Of a stretch of 64,000 nucleotides of DNA, positions 53,474-60,410 are shown in pieces (position 1 is the stretch's first letter; every line of letters starts with the position of its first letter). This DNA is from Prevotella sp. UBA2444 (GTDB lineage Bacteria; Bacteroidota; Bacteroidia; Bacteroidales; Bacteroidaceae), in assembly GCA_002342665.1 (NCBI GenBank), contig DDQK01000035.1, forward strand, positions 62,377-126,376, written 5' to 3'. The notes under the pieces were generated by a model. It was not told where the DNA came from. It did not search any database and worked only from the letters and a program-made list of their open reading frames with translations. Made by a program: the position numbers and the translations under genes.

Positions 53474-54326
53474 GATGATGTTGTTTTTCCGGATATTCCG
53501 GGTATTCCGGGTATTCCGGATATTCCGTATTTTCCGTATTTTCCGTATTTTCCGGGTATTCCGGGGTTTTTCTCAGCGCGTGTACCAGCGCCTCCAGCTT
53601 ATCGAGCTCCAGCATGTTGGCTGCATCGCTCAGACCATGGTCGGGGTCGGGGTGAACCTCGAAGAACCAGCCCGTAGCCCCAAAGGCCTTGGCGGCCAGT
53701 GCCATCTGCGGCACATAGCGGCGGTCGCCGCCTGTCTTGCCGTCGCTGCCTCCCGGGCGCTGTACGCTGTGGGTACAGTCCATGATGACGGTGGGCACCA
53801 GCTCCAGCATGTCGGGGATGTTGCGGAAGTCCACCACCAGATTGTTGTATCCCATCATGTTGCCACGCTCCGTGAGCCATACTTCCTGCGCACCGGCTTC
53901 CCGGGCTTTCTCTACGGGGTATTTCATGTCCTTCCCGCTCAGAAACTGTGCCTTCTTGATGTTCACCGTGCGCCCTGTCTTGGCAGCAGCCACCAGCAGG
54001 TCTGTCTGACGGCAGAGGAAGGCGGGTATCTGTATCACGTCGCACACCTCGCCGACGGGTGCTGCCTGCCATGATTCGTGGATGTCTGTCAGCAGCCGCA
54101 GACCGTATTTCGATTTCACGTCGGCGAGCATCTGCAGTCCGCGCTCCAGTCCCGGGCCTCGGAAAGAGTGGATGGAGGTGCGGTTAGCCTTGTCGAACGA
54201 GGCTTTGAAGATGATGTCAGTGCCATGCTTGGTGTTGATTTCCACCAACTTACGCGCCACGCAGTCGAGCAGCTCTGCCGACTCGATGACGCATGGCCCT
54301 GCTATAATGGTTGTTTCCTTATTCAT
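53466..54326 (-). CDS. kdsA: 3-deoxy-8-phosphooctulonate synthase with repeat-derived tail
   Basis: 286 aa from the ATG at 54326, just after its promoter. IIAGPCVIESAELLDCVARK, FKASFDKANRTSIHSFRGPG, TDIHE and DCTHSVQRPGG are KdsA signatures. It condenses phosphoenolpyruvate with arabinose 5-phosphate. After LVHALRKT the last ~31 residues are PEYPENTENTENTEYPEYPE and more of the same, encoded by nine 9-bp repeats (53487-53567), then KQHHHE. The tail is outside the known fold and is probably disordered. Confidence 0.94.
   Translation of the reverse strand: MNKETTIIAGPCVIESAELLDCVARKLVEINTKHGTDIIFKASFDKANRTSIHSFRGPGLERGLQMLADVKSKYGLRLLTDIHESWQAAPVGEVCDVIQIPAFLCRQTDLLVAAAKTGRTVNIKKAQFLSGKDMKYPVEKAREAGAQEVWLTERGNMMGYNNLVVDFRNIPDMLELVPTVIMDCTHSVQRPGGSDGKTGGDRRYVPQMALAAKAFGATGWFFEVHPDPDHGLSDAANMLELDKLEALVHALRKTPEYPENTENTENTEYPEYPEYPEYPEKQHHHE
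53487..53567. repeat. Nine 9-bp TTCCGGATA repeats encoding the KdsA tail
   Basis: Units TTCCGGATA, TTCCGGGTA x2, TTCCGGATA, TTCCGTATT x3, TTCCGGGTA, TTCCGGGGT. On the minus strand they read as Tyr-Pro-Glu or Asn-Thr-Glu triplets. Confidence 0.85.
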
Positions 54327-54334
54327 TTTGCCCG

Positions 54335-54366
54335 CAAATATAAGCATTTTCTCTCTAACTGCCAAA
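54335..54366 (-). promoter_or_regulatory. Promoter of kdsA-kdsD
   Basis: Minus strand: TTTG at 54366-54363, 20-bp spacer, TATATTTG at 54342-54335. The kdsA ATG follows 8 bases later. Confidence 0.65.
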
Positions 54367-54378
54367 TATTCGGTAGAT

Positions 54379-54422
54379 TTTTTCAATTTTTCAATCCTTC
54401 AATCCTTCAATTCTTCAATCCT
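54379..54422. repeat. TTCAATCC/TTCAATTT repeat at the mscS-like gene end
   Basis: Five to six units (TTTTTCAAT, TTTTCAATC, CTTCAATC and similar) run from the kdsA promoter into the stop codon of the channel gene, supplying its last codon. Confidence 0.65.
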
Positions 54423-56751
54423 TTATCAGGTGTACGTCGCGCTGCGGGAACGGTATCTCGATGCCGTTCTGGTTGAGTGTCTCGTAGACGCACTTGAGCA
54501 CGTCACTCACTACGTACGACTTCTTCGGGGCATCGGCCCAGACGAACAGGTTGAAGTTGATGCTCGAGTCGGCCATCTCCGACACCACGCTCTTGATGCG
54601 CTTCGAGTGGTCTATCCACTGGTGGTGCAGCCCGTTGACGGCCGTCTCCACCAGCTCCGTCACCTGCTTCAGGTTCGACCCGTAGGCCACGCCGAAGGGC
54701 ACCACTGCCAGCACGTAGCCGTGGTTGCGCGTCAGGTTCTTGTAGTTCTTCGTGAACAGCTGCGCGTTCTGGAAGGTGATGGTCTCGCCGTAGAGCGACT
54801 CCACGATGGTCGATGTGTAGTTGATGCTCTTCACGCGACCCATCGTGCCGTCCACCTGTATCCAGTCGCCCACCTTGATACGGCCCGTCATCAGCGAGGC
54901 GCCGTAGTAGATGTTCTCGATGATGTCCTTCGAGGCGAAACCGATACCGGTGGAGAGTCCTCCCGAGATAGCCAGCAGCCAGGAGACACTGATGTGCAGG
55001 TAGGCCAGCGAGATGAGCAGCCACAAGCCCCAGACGATGAGCTGCACCACGTTCTTGCCCATCACGGCGCGGCTCTCGGCCGTCAGCGGGTCCTTGGTTT
55101 CAAACTGCATCCGCATCAGTGCCAGCACCGTGCGCGAGATCCAGCGGAAGAGGAACCACAGGCTCACCACCACCGTCAGCTTGAACAGGCTTACCTGCAG
55201 GTTCTCCTGGTTGATGAAACGGTATGTGAATTTGTCCCAGCACATGTCGGTCAGGTTGAACACGTCGGCAGCCCAGTAGATGCTCACCATCACCGAGCAG
55301 ACGATCATCACGGGCATCACCACCTGATGGATCAGCGTGTAGAACCATGTCTGCGTGACGGGCTTCTTCGAGAATCCGTGCTTCTCCTCGTACATCTTCA
55401 GATAGTCGGAGATGCAGGTGATGGTCAGTATGCACGTCAGCTGCATGATCCACCAGATGAGCAGCTGCACCGAGAGCAGCGTATAGCCCGCCCAGGAGCA
55501 GCAGGCCGAGGCGATGAACACCGTCAGCGATACGTAGGTGTAGAACATGTCCGAGCGCGGCACGTTGCGGTTGTGCTTCCTGATGCCCAGCCACTGCCAT
55601 ACGAGGCACGACAGCAGGATCGGCGGGAAGATGATGCTCACCAGTTCACTCGGAATCAGTACGATACGGAAGGTGATCACCACAAAGCCGATCAGCAGCA
55701 GCGGCGCGTAGATATGGAAGGCGCTTTTGATCTGCTTCCCGCTGACGCGCAGTAGCAGCGAGATGAGGATTACCGCCAGCAGCCACAGGTATTCCACCAG
55801 CAGCCCGCTGGCCATAATGATGAAGTGCTGGTCTGAGTTGTAGCGTATCAGGCTCAGTAGTAGGGCCAGCGTGATGGCCGTCGTGGCCCACATGATGCTC
55901 GACCGCTTCTTCAGGAACTCCCTTGAGCGCATGCGCCTGGGCAGAAAGCGGAACACCAGCAGGTTCAGCCCGATGGCCAGCAGGGCATAGAAGCCGATGG
56001 CCACGAACAGGCCGAATATCCAGTAGATGTTCCAGTCCGAGCGCCGCGTATCCCCGCTGGTGGTGTATTTCTTGGTCACCACTTCTTTCATGCGCTCCCA
56101 GTATCTTCCGAAGTCGTGGATGATGCCGAGATACGAGTCGCCACCGTTCACGAAGATGCTCGTCTGTATGTCCAGGTAGCGCTTCTGCGCGTAGTCGTTC
56201 ATGTTCTTCAGCCGCTGTTCCGTCGTGTCGTAGTAGCCTATGTAGTCTTCCATTTGCTGCGAGTCGTCCTCCAGCGTCCGCTTGATCACGGTCGCCAGCG
56301 TCATGCACACGTTGCGGTTTATCTTCGCCTGGGGCGACATCTGCCCCTGGCGCATCCCCTTGAGCGCACCCACCAGACTGTCGTAGCGGGCTATCTCGCC
56401 GCTGGCCTTGTTGATGAACTCGCGGAAGGGCAGCTGCTGCTTCTGGAACTGCTGATACTGTTCGGTAGCCTGATGACAGGCGTAGGTCAGGTCGAAGAGG
56501 TACTCCTGGTTCTGTGAGTAGAGCATCAGCGCGTTCTGGTTCGACTGCCGCATGGTCTGCATCAGGTTGCGGAACACCTGTTCGTTCTGTTCTTTTCTTT
56601 CACTGCGCCTGGAGTTCAGTTCCTGATAGTGCTTGGTCAGCTCAGCCCTGAGTATCACCAGCGTAGAGTCGAGGCTGCGCTCTTTCAGCACGGCTCCGGC
56701 TTCCATGGCGATGCCCGTCAGCAGAGCTAGTATCCATATGATTCTTCTCAT
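54415..56751 (-). CDS. MscS-family mechanosensitive channel
   Basis: 778 aa from the ATG at 56751 (56760 is also possible). A signal peptide (RRIIWILALLTGIAMEAGA) precedes a ~230-residue helical periplasmic region, then about ten membrane helices. The MscS core is clear: SWLLAISGGLSTGIGFASKD, then IKVGDWIQVDGTMGRVKSIN and TIVESLYGETITFQNAQL. It should open under membrane tension to release solutes. It resembles the large MscK/YbdG-type channels in size. Confidence 0.93.
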   Translation of the reverse strand: MRRIIWILALLTGIAMEAGAVLKERSLDSTLVILRAELTKHYQELNSRRSERKEQNEQVFRNLMQTMRQSNQNALMLYSQNQEYLFDLTYACHQATEQYQQFQKQQLPFREFINKASGEIARYDSLVGALKGMRQGQMSPQAKINRNVCMTLATVIKRTLEDDSQQMEDYIGYYDTTEQRLKNMNDYAQKRYLDIQTSIFVNGGDSYLGIIHDFGRYWERMKEVVTKKYTTSGDTRRSDWNIYWIFGLFVAIGFYALLAIGLNLLVFRFLPRRMRSREFLKKRSSIMWATTAITLALLLSLIRYNSDQHFIIMASGLLVEYLWLLAVILISLLLRVSGKQIKSAFHIYAPLLLIGFVVITFRIVLIPSELVSIIFPPILLSCLVWQWLGIRKHNRNVPRSDMFYTYVSLTVFIASACCSWAGYTLLSVQLLIWWIMQLTCILTITCISDYLKMYEEKHGFSKKPVTQTWFYTLIHQVVMPVMIVCSVMVSIYWAADVFNLTDMCWDKFTYRFINQENLQVSLFKLTVVVSLWFLFRWISRTVLALMRMQFETKDPLTAESRAVMGKNVVQLIVWGLWLLISLAYLHISVSWLLAISGGLSTGIGFASKDIIENIYYGASLMTGRIKVGDWIQVDGTMGRVKSINYTSTIVESLYGETITFQNAQLFTKNYKNLTRNHGYVLAVVPFGVAYGSNLKQVTELVETAVNGLHHQWIDHSKRIKSVVSEMADSSINFNLFVWADAPKKSYVVSDVLKCVYETLNQNGIEIPFPQRDVHLIKD

Positions 56752-56778
56752 GATTGTCATGTAGTTCAATTTGGTATG

Positions 56779-56786
56779 CAAAGGTA
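56779..56786 (-). promoter_or_regulatory. -7 box of the MscS-like gene
   Basis: Minus-strand TACCTTTG at 56786-56779, about 20-27 bp before the start codon. It is divergent from the kinase promoter. Confidence 0.5.
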
Positions 56787-56826
56787 CTGCTTTTTTCCGC
56801 AACTACGTAAATAATTCCCGTGTTTA

Positions 56827-56858
56827 TTGCCAATTTAGGATTTTTTTCATTACTTTTG
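56827..56858 (+). promoter_or_regulatory. Promoter of the BadF-type kinase gene
   Basis: TTG at 56827-56829, a 21-bp spacer, TACTTTTG at 56851-56858, and a leader of about 20-25 nt. Confidence 0.6.
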
Positions 56859-56885
56859 CATCGGAAAATCAAAAACCTATTCAGA

Positions 56886-57776
56886 ATGATGATGCTTATA
56901 GCCGATTCCGGAAGTACCAAGACCGACTGGGCCCTCGTCACGTCCGGCGCCGTCACCACCGTCAGCACCCAGGGCCTCAATCCCTATCAGTGGGATGCTG
57001 AGGGCATGGTCGGAGTCCTCACGGAGGAGCTCCTGCCGCAGCTTCGTGCCGATGAGGTGGACAGTGTGCAATTCTATGGCAGCGGGGTCACGCCCGCGAT
57101 GCGCCCCAAGGTGGAGCAGGTGCTGCGCCAGGTGTTCCCCGCATTGCAGACGCTTGAGGTCGAGAGCGACCTGCTCGGTGCTGCCCGTGCCCTCTGCGGT
57201 CGTAGCGAGGGCATTGCCTGCATACTGGGCACTGGCTCCAACTCCTGTCTCTACGACGGCCGCCAGATCGTCCGCAACACGCCCTCCCTGGGCTTTATCC
57301 TTGGCGACGAGGGTGGGGGAGCCTCCCTGGGGCGCCTGTTCCTCAATGCGCTCCTCAGAGACCGCCTGTCGGCCAGCGTCTCCGACGATTTCAAGGCTGA
57401 GACTGGCCTGACGATGTCCGAGATTATCGACCGCGTCTATCGCCAGCCCCTGCCCAATCGTTTCCTGGCTTCCCTCTCCAAGTTCATCCACAGCCACCTC
57501 GATGATGAGGCCCTCCGCCAGATGGTCACCGACAACTTCAGGGCTTTCTTCCATCACCATCTGGCGCCCTATCAGCGTCCCGACCTTCCCGTCTCCTTCG
57601 TAGGCAGCATCGCCTGTTATTACGAGCCCCAGCTCCGTGAGGCCGCCACAGCTACAGGCTTCACCGTCGGGACCATCATCAAGAGTCCACTCGACGGGCT
57701 CGTCACTTTAACTTCGGACCTGGCCCCAGATTTAAGTCAGCGGATGTCGAAGGAGATGAATTGGAGAAAAAAGTGA
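56886..57776 (+). CDS. BadF/BadG-type sugar kinase (N-acetylglucosamine kinase-like), altered C-terminus
   Basis: 296 aa; three consecutive ATGs (56886, 56889, 56892) can start it. ASKHA-fold motifs: MLIADSGSTKTDWAL (phosphate 1), CILGTGSNSCLYDG (phosphate 2), GFILGDEGGGASLGR and VSFVGSIACYYEP. It probably phosphorylates N-acetylglucosamine or a related sugar, which would fit the GH89 enzyme. After IIKSPLDGLV the last ~24 residues (TLTSDLAPDLSQRMS onward) are encoded by one copy of a 28-bp direct repeat and following DNA, so the native end seems to have been replaced. Confidence 0.85.
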   Translation: MMMLIADSGSTKTDWALVTSGAVTTVSTQGLNPYQWDAEGMVGVLTEELLPQLRADEVDSVQFYGSGVTPAMRPKVEQVLRQVFPALQTLEVESDLLGAARALCGRSEGIACILGTGSNSCLYDGRQIVRNTPSLGFILGDEGGGASLGRLFLNALLRDRLSASVSDDFKAETGLTMSEIIDRVYRQPLPNRFLASLSKFIHSHLDDEALRQMVTDNFRAFFHHHLAPYQRPDLPVSFVGSIACYYEPQLREAATATGFTVGTIIKSPLDGLVTLTSDLAPDLSQRMSKEMNWRKK

Positions 57777-57785
57777 AGGAATAAT

Positions 57786-57816
57786 TTTGTGATATAAAAA
57801 GAAATGTCTATATTTG
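57786..57816 (+). promoter_or_regulatory. Promoter inside the direct-repeat cassette
   Basis: TTTG at 57786-57789, a 19-bp spacer and TATATTTG at 57809-57816, a near-ideal Bacteroidota promoter, 15 bp before a small ORF. Confidence 0.6.
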
Positions 57817-57831
57817 CAAAAAATTAGTAAT

Positions 57832-57942
57832 ATGGTAGATTTGAATATAGGTTGTAACGTTGTTACATCGCCGATGTGCAAAGGGCGTGCAACCTATAAT
57901 TCTTTTTTCCTTATTGGGTTTTTAGGTTCGTTACCCCACTAG
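57832..57942 (+). CDS. Possible 36-aa peptide in the direct-repeat cassette
   Basis: ATG to TAG, 36 codons, beginning MVDLNIGCNVV and ending FFLIGFLGSLPH. It directly follows a good promoter. It overlaps a sequence with strong folding potential, so it may be a structured RNA instead of, or as well as, a coding sequence. After the TAG another short frame ends in TLTSDLAPD, so a longer ancestral frame may have decayed. Confidence 0.35.
   Translation: MVDLNIGCNVVTSPMCKGRATYNSFFLIGFLGSLPH
57846..57898 (+). ncRNA. Possible structured RNA with nested hairpins
   Basis: A 9-bp perfect outer stem TATAGGTTG (57846-57854) / CAACCTATA (57890-57898) encloses GTAAC-gtt-GTTAC (57854-57866) and CATC-gcc-GATG (57866-57876). 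One base is shared between adjacent helices. It is transcribed from the cassette promoter. No known RNA family is recognised. Confidence 0.4.
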
Positions 57943-58040
57943 AAGTGTTAAAACCGCCGAAGTCAGGAAATGTGATCTTGGATGTTGTCAAATATAGAAG
58001 GGACTAACTTTAACTTCGGACCTGGCCCCAGATTAAAAGA

Positions 58041-58071
58041 AAGCCCCGCAGTCGGTTGAACTGCGGGGCTT
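58041..58071 (-). terminator. Rho-independent terminator of rpsO
   Basis: An 11-bp stem AAGCCCCGCAG/CTGCGGGGCTT with a 9-nt loop; on the minus strand it is followed by TCTTTTAATC. Confidence 0.85.
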
Positions 58072-58089
58072 GTCATTGGGCATATACGC

Positions 58090-58359
58090 TTACTTGCGGA
58101 GACCGAGGGCCTTGACGATGGCACGGTAGCGGTTGATGTCCTTGTTGTAAAGGTACTTCAGCAGCTTACGACGCTTACCCACGAGCATGGTCAGTGAGCG
58201 GGCCGTGTTGTGATCCTTGTGGTTCCTCTTCAGGTGCTCCGTCAGATTAGAGATGCGATAGGAGAAGAGAGCAATCTGAGCCTCGGCAGAACCGGTGTCG
58301 GTAGTGCTCTTGCCATACTGTCCGAAGATCTCCTCCTTCTTTGCCTTGTCTAAATACAT
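58090..58359 (-). CDS. rpsO: 30S ribosomal protein S15
   Basis: 89 aa, exactly the usual S15 length, from the ATG at 58359 (MYLDKAKKEEIFGQYGKSTT). DTGSAEAQIALFSYRISNLT, HKDHNTARSL and LVGKRRKLLKYL are S15 signatures. It binds the central domain of 16S rRNA. The leader is about 110 nt, long for this window, leaving room for the autogenous control known for rpsO elsewhere; I could not identify a specific structure. Confidence 0.98.
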   Translation of the reverse strand: MYLDKAKKEEIFGQYGKSTTDTGSAEAQIALFSYRISNLTEHLKRNHKDHNTARSLTMLVGKRRKLLKYLYNKDINRYRAIVKALGLRK

Positions 58360-58472
58360 AATTTTAATAATGAGATTAATTGTTGTTTGCACATACATTC
58401 TTCTGACGCTTTTCTGCCTTAATCACAACAGATGACGTCGTCGAATGCTCCGGATTTTCCGAAATGCGGGTG

Positions 58473-58504
58473 CAAAGGTACAACTTTTTCCCCTTTCCCG
58501 CAAA
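58473..58504 (-). promoter_or_regulatory. Promoter of rpsO
   Basis: Minus strand: TTTG at 58504-58501, 20-bp spacer, TACCTTTG at 58480-58473, back to back with the typA -7 box. Confidence 0.65.
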
Positions 58505-58522
58505 TTTTTCGCAGAAAATGTG

Positions 58523-58530
58523 TACCTTTG
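58523..58530 (+). promoter_or_regulatory. -7 box of typA
   Basis: TACCTTTG followed by CACCC, 23 bp before the ATG at 58554. Confidence 0.5.
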
Positions 58531-58553
58531 CACCCGTTTTTAATCAAAAAGGT

Positions 58554-60395
58554 ATGCAGGATATCAGAAACATCGCCATCATAGCGCATGTAGACCACGG
58601 CAAGACGACGCTCGTGGACAAGATGATGCTGGCAGGTAATCTCTTCCGTGAGGGACAGAACCTCAGCAATCAAGTGTTGGACGCCAACGACCTCGAACGG
58701 GAGCGAGGCATCACTATTCTCTCGAAAAACGTGAGTATCAACTGGAAGGGCGTGAAGATCAACATCATCGACACCCCGGGACACTCTGACTTCGGAGGCG
58801 AGGTGGAGCGTGTGCTGAACATGGCCGACGGCTGTCTGCTGCTGGTGGATGCCTTCGAGGGCCCGATGCCGCAGACGCGCTTCGTGCTGCAGAAGGCCCT
58901 GCAGATAGGGCTGAAGCCCATCGTGGTGGTCAACAAGGTGGACAAGCCCAACTGTCGGCCTGAGGAGGTCTACGAGATGGTGTTCGACCTGATGTTCTCG
59001 CTCAATGCCACCGAAGACCAGCTGGACTTCCCCGTGGTCTTCGGCTCTGCCAAGAACGGTTGGATGGGCGAGGACTGGAAGACGCCCACTGACAATATCA
59101 CCTATCTGCTCGACAAGATCATCGAGGTGATTCCTGCCCCGCAGCAGATAGAGGGCACGCCCCAGATGCTCATCACCTCGCTCGACTATTCGAGCTACCA
59201 GGGACGTATCGCCGTGGGACGCGTGCACCGCGGACAGCTGAAGGACGGCATGCAGGTGACCATCGCCCACCGCGACGGCAAGCTGGAGAAGACCAAGATC
59301 AAGGAGCTGCATACCTTCGAAGGCATGGGCCACGTGAGGACTGACTCGGTGGACTGTGGCGACATCTGTGCCGTGATCGGACTGGAGAAGTTTGAGATCG
59401 GCGACACCATCTGCGACTTGGAGAACCCGGAGCCCCTGGCCCCGATAGCCATCGACGAGCCTACGATGTCGATGCTCTTCACCATCAACGACTCGCCCTT
59501 CTTCGGCAAGGAGGGTAAGTTTGTCACCTCGCGCCATATCAACGACCGTCTGGAGAAGGAGCTGGAGAAGAACCTCGCCCTGCGCGTGGAGCCCTTCGAG
59601 GACTCTACTGACAAGTGGATCGTCTCAGGCCGTGGCGTGCTCCACCTCTCTGTGCTGGTGGAGACGATGCGCCGCGAGGGCTATGAGTTGCAGGTGGGAC
59701 AGCCGCAGGTCATCTATAAGTGGCTCGATGAATCCGGAAATCCCGGAACCCCCGGAAATCCCGGAGTTGTTAAGTGCGAGCCTATTGAGGAGCTGACGAT
59801 CAACGTGCCCGAGGAGTTCTCCTCGAAGATGATTGATATGGTGACGCGCCGCAAGGGCGAGATGACGTCGATGGAGAATCAGGGGGAGCGCGTGAACATC
59901 GAGTTCGACATCCCCTCGCGCGGTATCATCGGCCTGCGCACCAACGTGCTGACGGCCAGCCAGGGAGAGGCTATCATGGCCCACCGCTTCAAGGAGTACC
60001 AGCCCTACAAGGGCGAGATAGAGCGCCGCGTGAACGGTTCGATGATCTCGATGGACACGGGCAACGCCTTTGCCTACGCCATCGACAAGTTGCAGGACCG
60101 CGGCAAGTTCTTCATCGATCCGGGTGAGGACGTCTATGCCGGACAGGTGGTGGGCGAGCATGTGCACGACAACGACCTGGTGGTGAATGTGTGCAAGGCC
60201 AAACAGCTGACCAACGTGCGTGCCTCGGGTACTGACGAGAAGGCCCGCATCATCCCCAAGACGGTGATGAGCCTCGAGGAGTGCCTGGAGTATATCAAGG
60301 AGGACGAGCTGGTGGAGGTGACGCCTAAGTCGATGCGCATGCGCAAGATCATCCTCGACCACGACCAGAGAAAGAAAGCAGCGATCAAGAAGTGA
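58554..60395 (+). CDS. typA: Ribosome-associated GTPase TypA/BipA with a repeat insert
   Basis: 613 aa. GTPase motifs: [27 protein letters not shown] and NKVDKP. Domains II, III and V and the C-terminal domain follow ([20 protein letters not shown]). It aids 50S assembly and stress adaptation. Around residue ~395-407, [11 protein letters not shown] is inserted between IYKWLDE and [12 protein letters not shown]; it is encoded by a 9-bp repeat (59731-59765). By comparison with remembered homologues a short beta turn is expected there. Confidence 0.96.
   Translation: MQDIRNIAIIAHVDHGKTTLVDKMMLAGNLFREGQNLSNQVLDANDLERERGITILSKNVSINWKGVKINIIDTPGHSDFGGEVERVLNMADGCLLLVDAFEGPMPQTRFVLQKALQIGLKPIVVVNKVDKPNCRPEEVYEMVFDLMFSLNATEDQLDFPVVFGSAKNGWMGEDWKTPTDNITYLLDKIIEVIPAPQQIEGTPQMLITSLDYSSYQGRIAVGRVHRGQLKDGMQVTIAHRDGKLEKTKIKELHTFEGMGHVRTDSVDCGDICAVIGLEKFEIGDTICDLENPEPLAPIAIDEPTMSMLFTINDSPFFGKEGKFVTSRHINDRLEKELEKNLALRVEPFEDSTDKWIVSGRGVLHLSVLVETMRREGYELQVGQPQVIYKWLDESGNPGTPGNPGVVKCEPIEELTINVPEEFSSKMIDMVTRRKGEMTSMENQGERVNIEFDIPSRGIIGLRTNVLTASQGEAIMAHRFKEYQPYKGEIERRVNGSMISMDTGNAFAYAIDKLQDRGKFFIDPGEDVYAGQVVGEHVHDNDLVVNVCKAKQLTNVRASGTDEKARIIPKTVMSLEECLEYIKEDELVEVTPKSMRMRKIILDHDQRKKAAIKK
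59731..59765. repeat. 9-bp AATCCCGGA repeat inserted in typA
   Basis: Units AATCCGGA, AATCCCGGA, ACCCCCGGA and AATCCCGGA encode Ser/Asn/Thr-Pro-Gly triplets in frame. Confidence 0.75.
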
Positions 60396-60410
60396 AAAGT
60401 GAATAGTGAT
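60393..60410. repeat. GTGAATA-type repeat filling the typA-S9 spacer
   Basis: GTGAAAA then GTGAATA and GTGAT run from the typA stop codon to the next ATG. Confidence 0.6.

Larger units (their letters stand above)
57705..58034. repeat. 302-bp cassette bounded by 28-bp perfect direct repeats
   Basis: The same 28 bases (starting ACTTTAACTTCGGACCTGGC) occur at 57705-57732, in the kinase 3' end, and at 58007-58034, beside the rpsO terminator. The interval has a canonical promoter (57786-57816), a region that can fold, and a 36-codon ORF. No transposase is present. This is also the content of the 313-bp gap 57777-58089. Confidence 0.85.

Noticed and set aside
54082-55755. 557-codon plus-strand reading frame
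   Set aside because: It lies wholly opposite the kdsA and MscS-like genes, which have clear motifs; its translation is Arg/His/Val-rich with no recognisable domain, as expected of a shadow frame.
58419-59537. 372-codon minus-strand frame opposite typA
   Set aside because: Antisense of a conserved GTPase; His/Leu/Val-rich shadow with no domain.
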